This document shows positions 55,650 to 64,000 of a stretch of DNA of 64,000 nucleotides, piece after piece; positions within the stretch are counted from its first letter, which is position 1; every line of letters begins with the position of its first letter. The notes beneath the pieces were generated by a model. It ran no database searches. It saw nothing but the letters and a program-made list of their open reading frames with translations, and was not told where the DNA came from. This stretch comes from Xylogone sp. PMI_703 (taxonomy: Eukaryota; Ascomycota; Leotiomycetes). The position numbers and the translations under genes are program-made. Location of the stretch: assembly GCA_021399445.1 (NCBI GenBank), contig JAJTUQ010000003.1, forward strand, positions 7,254,001 through 7,318,000, written 5' to 3'.

Positions 55650-58600
55650 TCATCTGACATCTGAGTGTCGTTTGGGAGCAATTTTAGATGTTCGCCTTGA
55701 ACCCATTAAGGCCTTGTCATTAGGATGGAACCCCAGCTCGTCTTCGGAATCCTCCATCTCAATGCGTCGACGCTTGAGCGGTTTGGTTTCCGTAGAAGGT
55801 GCCTCCGGGAGGTTATGCTGCTTATGGATAGATTCCTTGCTCGATTCTTTCTTATCACTCGATACTGTTTTGGCTGTAGAGGGCGTGCTAAGTTTGCCGG
55901 TAGGTTTCGAAGATGGTGATTCTCTCTGTAACATGCTTATACTTTGAGACTCGATATCGTCCGGCCGTGGTTTATTAGTGATGAATGGCTCGCGTATGGA
56001 AGCATTCTTGACTGCTGGGTCATTAGAAATTGGCGTCATCGTTTTCTCGCTATCGGAGATGATTGAATTATGGTTACTGCCTGGCAGCTCATTGACAGGT
56101 TTAGAAGTATCACAAGTCCCAGTAGCACTGAGTTGCCTCGTACTCGTTGATAGACTGGCGTCTTTCCCAACAATCAAAATATTTTGTTTTAGTGACGGTG
56201 CCTCTAATTTCTCACAAAGAACAATCTCTTGTGAAATGTTTCCACCCTGATCCTCGGGATTGTTCATCGATTTATCCTCCTTGGCTCTTTGGCAGTCTTC
56301 GGATGGCACGCTTGCAATCTCCGGTAGTGTAGGAATCATTTGGTTCGAAGGTGGTTCCGATTTCGATGATTCCTGAAGAGTGATACCCTGATAGTTATCC
56401 TCTTCATCAGAAAACATATAGCTTTTATCAACTGAATATCCAAGACCTGCTTGGTGGAGAGGAAGCATTGGAATATTTGCAGGTGGTAAGGGATGGTTTC
56501 TAGGCGAAGTTTTGTCTCTCTGGCTAGGGACTGCTTCTTCCTCTGATAAAGGCCCCTCGTTTGTGATTATTCCCTGAAAGGCGTCCTCATCAGACGACTC
56601 CTGACTTCTGTCCACAGAATCCGGAATCTCAGTCCTGATACATTTATTTAATATCGGCGTTGTGAGCAGTGTGGATAAGTCTCCTGGAGACTCATTGTTC
56701 GTATGCTGAGACGACATCTGTGATCGAGGCAATGTCTGATTTTCAGGCGGCAGCTCCCTTCTAGAAGAGTCGTTGACTGCATTGGAAGCATTAAGATTTT
56801 GTGGCCAATAGTTAGACCACACGCCCTCCGTTGGACTGTTGGCGGATTCGTCAAGCCCAGTTGCTTCTTCACCTAAAGGAAATTGGAGATCACTCGTATT
56901 ATCCAGCACGGGATGGCCGGTGACGAAGGAAGACGTATCCCCCCTATCAATAGCCCTTTCCGTTCTTTGAAGACTGTCGTGAATCTTAACATGATCCTGA
57001 AGGTGAGATTGGTGATAAAAGCTTTTTCGACATCCAGAGTATGAACATAATAGCGGCTTCCCTTTACCGTGAGTCTTTGCATGACGATATGCCTCTGGAG
57101 GCCAGGCGAACGTCAAATCGCAGTCAACAGAATCTCTAAGTGGGCAAGGGTATCTTCCACTTGGGTGAGCCTCTAATGACTTGACTCTATTCCGGTCTGG
57201 GGATTCTAATCCGGTATGACCAGAGTTCTCTTCTCTACCAGGGACAGTATTTGACTTCTCATCTACTGACACAACTTTACTTGCTTTCTTACGCATTGAG
57301 CTGTTCCCAGCTATCGCTTTTTCATCTAATGCGGACTTCTCTAGTTGGCCATCCTTATGCTCAATCAACTCGGAACTAATGCGATCTTGTAGTCGGCGTA
57401 GTGCGTGGCCTCCAGGATGGTCCACTTTTACATGAGTGACTAGATCGGCTAGATTAAAATAGCCGTCATTGCCAATATGTTTGCAGCCTTCTTCAAAACA
57501 GGGGAACGGCGTCGTGGAATGTTGCCGAAGAAGATGCATGTATATCTCAGGCTGTTGTTCGTTGTGTAACCGAATCACTCTGTATTTTATGGTAGAAAAT
57601 GATCGGCAGTCGGTATGAGGACATGCCACTGGTAGAGTAGTTGAGTTATTGTGATCTTCAAGTTCAAGTGATTGCAATACCCCTAGGTCTGACTCCTCAC
57701 CATCGGCCAAATCGGGAGATGCAGCTCGAAAGTTAGCGGAATGAAGACTCCTCTTAGTTGATCGCCTGCTATGGTCGTGACTTGTGTCATCAAATACTGG
57801 ATCCGAGGAATCAGAAGAGTCGGACAAATTGTGTTGGAAAAAACGCTGCTCTCGTCTCGTATCCTTTAACAATTCAGCATGAAGTTCGGGATCAACCTGC
57901 TCTAAAGATGCCATCGCCTCAGACCAATCAACGTAGGTATCATCTACTGATTTCTTAGCCCGCCTTTTTGGCCTTGCTGGCTTTGAGATAGGTTGCGGAT
58001 GAGTAGTGTCTATAGGCACGCTTTTTGCAACTTTTGCTCCTCGTGAAGCTTTTCTATGTCGTTTCGGCGATTTCTGAGTGACAGTTGTTATCTCAACAGA
58101 ATCATTATCCGAATCCTGTTCATCTGGTAAATGGCCGTGATACCTATCTCTGAACCTATTCCGCCAGGATACCCAGGTATGCTGTGGGTGCTTCTTGTAG
58201 TTAGTAAAAGCTTCCCCAAAAAAGGATGATATTTACCTTTAATTCAAGCTCGGTCCATGCAGGCTCTGCAAGTCCACGGCCTTCTTTTCGTAATTTGCGT
58301 ATCCATTTAAGAAGAATCTTATCATCTTCGACAGTAAAAGGCGTCCTCGTCTTGCGTCTACGGGACAGAGAAGACGATACCAGGAAAGTGTGGCGAACTT
58401 CAATGTCTTCATGATATTCAATCTGCTGGCTCTCTTCCTCTAGAGTGGTGTGGCTATTTTGAATGTTGCGTCTTCGTCTTCTAGGTGGAGGCTCCGGAGC
58501 CCAGAGAGAAGGGCCTGACGGGGGAGAAGGTGGGTGGTTGACTTCTTGCCATGTCATTTTCTTCTTTTCTCTACGCAAGGTAGATATGCCCGAGGTATTC

Positions 58601-59223
58601 ATAGGCGCATGCCAGGCAGGCTCAATGAGCCCTTCGCTGGCTTTCTTATTCTGAATCGGGCGCTTCAAGGGTGATCCCTTTTTATATTTGCGTTCCGGCC
58701 AGTTAAAGGAGGCAGCATAATCAATCGGAGGTCTGAAGCCACGTAAAATCATATCATCCTCTTCCATTGCATAATCGCCATCAGCCATGGAGCTTTCTTC
58801 TTGATTAAACTCGTCATCCTCCACAGAATCTATCACAACCTGATCCGGTTCAACAGTCAGTGCTCGTAACATTTGCCTTCCACGGAAGCTATCCCCAGCA
58901 TCTGTTTCACCTTCCATTCTAAGTAAGTGGCCATTGTCAACCACTACCTCTCCTGTATATAAATCTATCTCGTCGCCGATACCGTCAAATTCTCGTCCAT
59001 ACTTCTCGAAAATGTTTTCGAATGCGGACTTCAGTTTATTATTAAGTTCCGCCCGTTTCTTTTCCAGTTCCTCTCCAGAGTTATATTCAACTAGGTCATA
59101 GTCATCTGCTTCATCCTCTCCACTAGAACTGGCCTCCGAATAATCCCCAGTGACAGTAGAGTTGTGCTGAAGCTCCGTTTCCAATAGATTAACCAAACGT
59201 TGCCGCTTTGGAAATGGTTCCAT
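55650..59223 (-). CDS. SCM3: Scm3/HJURP-type CENP-A chaperone with Myb and C2H2 domains
   Basis: Two exons (59223-58237 and 58193-55650) join in phase 0 to give 1176 residues. Near the N-terminus RRAEL-type EKKRAELNNKLKSAFENIFE and YGREFDGIGDEIDLYTGEVV (about 54-92) match the Scm3 domain that binds CENP-A/H4. A Myb-like segment spans the splice junction (FTVEDDKILLKWIRKLRKEG, then HTWVSWRNRFRDRYHG, about 295-350). C2H2-like fingers occur near 515-590 (CPHTDCRSF, CFEEGCKHIG) and 660-720 (CSYSGCRKSFYHQSHLQDHV). Filamentous fungi are known to have Scm3 proteins enlarged by such DNA-binding domains. The chaperone loads CENP-A at centromeres. The C-terminal 450 residues look disordered and end in basic motifs (KPLKRRRIEMED, KIAPKRHSDVR). 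The acceptor is a tandem AAGAAG, so one Lys is uncertain. Confidence 0.85.
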
Positions 59224-59662
59224 TGAGATCAAATGCAATTCTACCCATAGATAATGATACTAATTGGGTTGGGAAGGAACGCTATTTGGAGGTAATTGGC
59301 GTCATTCAATATGCGCTCCAACGCCGAAATTGATATCGTGCAGCGAGACGCGTAAAGTCGCGTTGTCACTTAAAGTGACTGCACAGTCAGCATAATTTGC
59401 ATTAATTTGCATAAGCCTTGTGGCGCGGCTGTAGGTGCTACGGTGTCCGACATTTCCTGAGCCGTAGTTAGAGCCCATACTACATCATTCCATGTCAGCC
59501 TCGTTGACCTCAATGTCTACATAGTCCTGTGAGAGCGCCTATCTAATCTACAGATCCAATAAATATTGATCATGTATTGATAGCGATCATTATCTAGCGA
59601 GATGAAATAAGACGTATTACAGCTACGAAAATCGCTAACTTCTCATTGAGCATTTTCACAAC
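59224..59662. promoter_or_regulatory. Shared divergent promoter, SCM3 / ATG6
   Basis: The 439 bp between two divergent start codons must hold both promoters. It contains ACGCGT (59348-59353), the sequence of the MluI cell-cycle box, 125 bp upstream of the Scm3 ATG, with a second CGCG core at 59359-59362, and a perfect tandem of TAATTTGCAT (59393-59402, 59403-59412). Whether these are used cannot be told from sequence. Confidence 0.55.
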
Positions 59663-61213
59663 ATGCTTTGTCAGAAGTGTCGTACTCCATTGAGACTTGA
59701 TAGCTCCTTAGAGGGACTTAACCCTGCAGCCTTTGATCTCTTAATTGGTACAGTATTTTCACAATATCTACTAACTGCTATGTCTGACTTCTGAAAAGGC
59801 GGAACTTCTCAACCACATAGTAAGATCATTCCACCATCGCGGCCTGCATTTCCGGCAGAAAGGCAACAGTTGTACGACCGCGTTTCAAAAAATGCGGGCG
59901 CGCCAGTCTTCAAAAGAAATATTTCAAGTATCAGCCGAAATGATTCGACGGAGTCCGATGGGGGCAAGGCAGGAATCAGAGATAACCCGGCGATGTCGTT
60001 TGTGATGCTCACGGAATCTCAAGTCGTGCCTCCGGCCTTGACTAAAGGCCAAGAATTTATGAGCACGAAAAGCCAACGAGATGTGGATCAATCTACAAGC
60101 AGTACAGAACTCGAGGAGAACACTGTATCACAGCATATGGAAAGAGTCTCTCGACTCTTCGAAATACTCTCCTCTCGCTCAGATATTGATCACCCAATCT
60201 GTGTTGAATGTACGGAACTTCTGGTAGATGGTCTTCAAAAGCGCCTAGAAGCGGCCACAAGGGAAAGGGATGCATACATTGGATTTTTAAAACAAGTTCA
60301 TGCAGACGCGCCTACTGAAGAAGAGATCAAAGAATCAGAACAACTCCTAGAAACGGCAAAGGAAACTGAGGCAGCCGCCAAAGAGGAACTTAGAAAGTTG
60401 GAAGCGGAGAAGGCAGAAATCGATAAAGAGATTGCCTCACTGGAAGAGGAAGCGCGGCTTCTGGATATTGAGGAGGAACAATTCTGGAGATCTCGAAACG
60501 AATTCGCAATGAAACTAGCAGAGTTTCAGAACGTGCGCGATAGTGTCAATTCCCAGTATGATCATGACTCCCATCAACTTGAAAAGCTACAAAGGACCAA
60601 CGTGTACAATGATACGTTTTGTATCAGTCACGATGGTAAGTTTGGGACTATCAATGGACTTCGTTTAGGAAGGCTCCCAAACGTACCGGTCGACTGGCCG
60701 GAGATCAATGCAGCTTGGGGGCATACAGTTCTTCTGCTTGCTACTGTAGCAGATCGCCTTGGATTCAAATTCCAAGGATATGAGCTACAACCCATGGGTT
60801 CTACATCGAGGATCATTAAGTACGACTATCCAGCATCTTCTTCGGGACGGCCTCAACGAGCCAGCACCAGACCCCCCAAAAAATCCGTCCTTGAATTATA
60901 CTCTTCAGGAGATATGCCTCTTGGCCTTACATTTATGCATCGCAAGTTTGATTTTGCAATGGAGGCTTTTCTCGAGTGTATGCGACAACTTGGTGCATAT
61001 GTTGAGCAAGAGACGGCTAGGACCTCTGACACCGGAAGGGGCCTTACCTTGCCGTATAGAATTGAAGGCGAGAGAATTGGAGAAGTCAGTATCAAGCTCG
61101 GAATAGCACAGAATGACGATGCTTGGAGTCGTGCTTGTAAATATACTCTTACTTGTTGCAAATTCCTCCTGGCGCATGCTAGTAATGTTAACTCGGCGGG
61201 TGCTAGGAGGTAA
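59663..61213 (+). CDS. ATG6: Beclin 1 / Atg6 (Vps30)
   Basis: Exons 59663-59747 and 59799-61213 join in phase 1 across a 51-nt GTACAG...AAG intron with a CTAAC branch site to give 499 residues. The protein begins MLCQKCRTPLRLDSSLEGLN with the CxxC pair typical of fungal Atg6. A linker with EFMSTKSQRD follows, then a long coiled coil (about 150-260, EELRKLEAEKAEIDKEIASL) and the conserved C-terminal domain (RTNVYNDTFCISHDGKFGTI, GRLPNVPVDWPEINAAWGHT, KYTLTCCKFLLAHAS). Atg6 is a core subunit of both Vps34 complexes, pairing with Atg14 for autophagy or Vps38/UVRAG for endosomes; the latter is encoded at 4481-6202. It is transcribed divergently from Scm3. Confidence 0.93.
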
Positions 61214-61883
61214 TGGAAGTTCAGGGTTCGGTGTTGGCTAATTTGATATTACTCAATGCATAGCGTTTGGAGTTACAGGCGGCTTCGGAGTTCCAGATAT
61301 GTCCTAGGAGTTATGCAACCTCTGATGTCGAGATTCTAGATTTTGGTATAAAGCCATGTACATCATGTTTGATTCAATATAATTTTTCTATCCTGTTGTC
61401 ATTGACAAAAAGGTATATCTGTACGAATTTGTGATGTAGTCATGTCTCGAGCATGGAGCTAGTGAAACTATTTTGCCTCACTATGAAAGTTTCCTTCGCC
61501 TCCTTCTCAACATCGATAGACAGCATCTGTAATGGGTAGACCGTAGTAATCGCTTCTGAAGCGAGCAAAGCTTGTCCCTCTTCAGAGGCATACTAGTGTG
61601 CCTTCGGAAGATTTGGCTTCTATACAAACCCAAATAAACAACCACTTTGCAACACAGCAAGGAGTGCCGTGATGGTATAATCCTCAGGTCGACTTGCTGT
61701 TGGGCGAGGAAGTAAATGCCCCCAATCGTACTCGTAGTTCCGTACGATTGGAAGAGACGTAGAGCATACAGCACAACCGCTGTATGGCCCGAACTCTTTT
61801 GTCATTTCGAGCTTTATTTATTGTCTACTTTATTTTTTGCAACGTTATAACATCTTGTCTATGTGTGTTTATATTTAAGATTC
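61214..61883. other. Convergent 3' flanks of ATG6 and the Zn2Cys6 gene
   Basis: This is AT-rich 3' sequence. A 97-codon minus-strand frame (61774-61481) has no domain and is probably chance. I see no RNA gene or repeat. Confidence 0.55.
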
Positions 61884-63953
61884 TTAAACCATCATATTAT
61901 CATGATAATGTCCATCCCACCATGGTGTCATGCCGGGCAACCACCAAGAGTCGTCATCCCAGACCTCATATTCTTGGGAAGTATATAATGTTTCGTCCAC
62001 TGCTGGCGCATTAGTGGCATCTGTCACCGACGTTTGCTCCGGTAACTGAGGAACAGCGTCCCATCCTGTTTGCTGTATCCCGCTCTCAACTGCTTGTACA
62101 CTGGGCACATCCTTTCCTGCCGAGCCCGCTTCTTCAATGACAGGAAATTTTGCTTTCAGCCTATTAACATACATATTGACGATCATTCTCATCTTTTTTG
62201 CATATTTATCAAGGCTATCGGTATATCCTTTGCTATCGTCCATACTGGTGATCTCGGGACCCAGACTCTGCTTCGCTTCCTCGAATCGAGTTGCGAAAGT
62301 TTCCAGTACTGTAACATAATCCAGAACGTCTTTCACGAATGTTAAATTCCTGATTGGACAAGAAAGTCGGGCCAGTGTCGTTATAGCAAAGCTCAACTGG
62401 GACCAAGTAATGAATGAGATAGATAGATAACTACTAGACGGAATTGTTAAAAGAGTGTTGATAAATGAATTTACTCCCAATAGAAGTGCGTATAATGCAT
62501 CTATCTGAGAGAGATCGTTCAAAGCAATTTCATGCAGATGGATCGATGCAATGTGATAGTGCATTAAAAGGAATTCTTGTGTGATGTTAGTTAAGCAAAG
62601 TATATTTGGCAAAGTAGGGGAGGTGTGCCTACTGTTCTCCTGTAGTTCGCTAGGCAAGGCAGAATGGAGGCGAGATAGCTCATCCTCAAACATCTTCATA
62701 TGAAGGTCTAATGGAGCCTTTATTGTAGTTTTACCCTCCCACTGGTGGTGAAGGACACTCTTCGTTATTCGCTCTACAGTGCGTTGAAGTTGAACGAGAT
62801 GAACCAGATATATATCGGTAGGGTATTCGGGATTCTCCGATAAAAATCGAGCACACTCGTCCATATGAGATGTAAATCGTAAGCTATCAATTTTCTGAAA
62901 ACAGCTCGATACCCTGAATGTATTTAGTCTCCCAACGGCTTTAAGGGAATTTCTTCTTATGTCACATACACTGAAGTCAAGTAAAAGCATCCAAGCACTG
63001 CCCTCCTTTCTTCACTCGTCCGTATTTTTATTGTACTATCCCTGGTGATTCTAACTGATGAGAATCGAGCTCTATCAATCACATTAGGGGACTTGTTAAG
63101 CCCAAGGTCTGCTACTATGCCCACAGCTAGTTGTATGAAAGTAGTCAACTGTGAATGGTACAAACAATGATAGTGGTACCTGTATAAATAGTTAGAAATT
63201 TCATCACCCTTCAAAATTATTCGAATACTCACCATGAACAGAAGACCAGAAGTCCTTGAACTAAGTCTAGGGTCTTCAACCCCCTCAGAAGTAGATGATC
63301 ACTCAAATACTCAACAATCTTCTTTTCAAATAACGTTTGTCTTGGTAAGTTATAATGAGAAGCTGCCATGACTACTGTCATGTAAAGGAAGGGTTTCGAT
63401 TGTCTAAGCGTAGCAGCTTTGAGTCCCGGCGGTAGTATGACAAAAGGAAACTGAGTGGTTAGCTCCTCTTGATACACACGGATCAGCCGATCTACTTCAT
63501 CATCATCTGGCTCACTAGATGGATAGTTGAGCAAACAATGATGAGTGCTTCGTCTCTGAGAAGGAGCCGCATGTGAAAGGTAGGTAAAAGGTAATTCGGA
63601 TATGCTTTTATTTCCGACATCTTCATTTTCCTGGGGCTGAATGACATCTGGCCCCGGTCCATGTTGATCAAGCTGTTGTCCAATACTAGTAGAAGCAGTA
63701 GGTGACTTTTCTGGAGTCAGTGGCTCCGGCTGGCTATCAGGGGGTGTTAAGGACGAGTGGTTCCCAGCATTTTGAGAAGCTTGAAGCAAAGAAACTATCC
63801 CATCTAGTTTCTTTTCTAGCTGAGCAACACGTCTACTTTGTAGTTAGTATGTGCAGCGAACACTATGGTTTTAGCACCCACGTTGTTCTCCTTGGTTTGC
63901 GTTGCCTCACAACTGGTTGCACAATAGTACAGTCCTTATTCAGACGATGGCAT
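61884..63953 (-). CDS. Zn2Cys6 fungal transcription factor (5' end outside window)
   Basis: Four exons are visible (63953-63882, 63835-63233, 63179-62970, 62913-61884), joining in phases 2, 2 and 2. The first begins at A of a codon followed by CHRLNKDC, the second half of a Zn2Cys6 cluster, and a basic linker (VVRQRKPRRTTTRRVAQLEKKLDGIV). The first half of the zinc cluster must lie upstream of an intron that starts beyond base 64000. Downstream are a fungal transcription-factor middle region (RRAVLGCFYLTSVVSSCFQKID; RFTSHMDECARFLSENPEY) and a Trp-rich tail (VWDDDSWWLPGMTPWWDG). Some 637 residues are visible, with no stop or frameshift in the joined frame. Targets are unknown and no pathway cluster adjoins in the window. 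Confidence 0.85.
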
Positions 63954-64000
63954 CTATTAATATTATATAAGCTTCTTTCACGCAACAATATAAAACATAC

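Overview
The window looks like nuclear DNA of a filamentous ascomycete (Pezizomycotina). The evidence is short introns (about 45-120 nt) with GTAAGT-like donors, CTAAC/CTGAC-like branch sites and CAG/TAG acceptors; monocistronic genes on both strands with 0.3-5 kb spacers; and fungal-type proteins (kexin, Beclin/Atg6 and Vps38, a Scm3 fused to Myb and C2H2 fingers, DUF7514, a Zn2Cys6 regulator). A leotiomycete is my guess from general appearance; nothing here proves it.

Layout. 1-4.4 kb is decayed sequence: a Ty1/copia reverse-transcriptase scrap, then a broken multi-exon gene that keeps a promoter-like 5' end, contains diverged internal duplications, and has TGG-to-TAG changes of the kind made by repeat-induced point mutation. 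4.5-36.4 kb is gene-rich: Vps38/UVRAG (-), mitochondrial adenylate kinase (-), LETM1/Mdm38 (+), sorting nexin 4 (+), kexin (-), a very long PhoD-like phosphatase (+), a GT25-type glycosyltransferase (+), a GPI-type GH29 alpha-fucosidase (+), a Srk1/Rck2-type kinase (+), a short-chain dehydrogenase (+) and RidA (-). 36.4-43.8 kb is accessory: a tRNA-Arg(ACG) gene split by a 50-nt insertion with mRNA-intron ends, a decayed relative of it, a copia-type LTR remnant, and three small or divergent genes. 43.8-50 kb holds a DUF7514/RS-rich protein (-) and an alpha-arrestin (-). 50-54.8 kb is almost empty. 54.8-64 kb holds a doubtful small gene, Scm3 (-), Atg6/Beclin (+) divergent from it, and a Zn2Cys6 transcription factor (-) cut by the window end.

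Functional links. Vps38 and Atg6 are two subunits of class III PI3-kinase complex II, and SNX4 reads the PI3P which that complex makes. Kexin works in the late Golgi/endosome loop that SNX4 recycling and arrestin-driven sorting also serve. Adenylate kinase and LETM1 are both mitochondrial and transcribed divergently. These proteins act in related processes, but the genes are interspersed with others and do not form an operon or metabolite cluster.

Most exon boundaries were worked out by eye from frame and splice consensus. In every multi-exon gene the phases join exactly.
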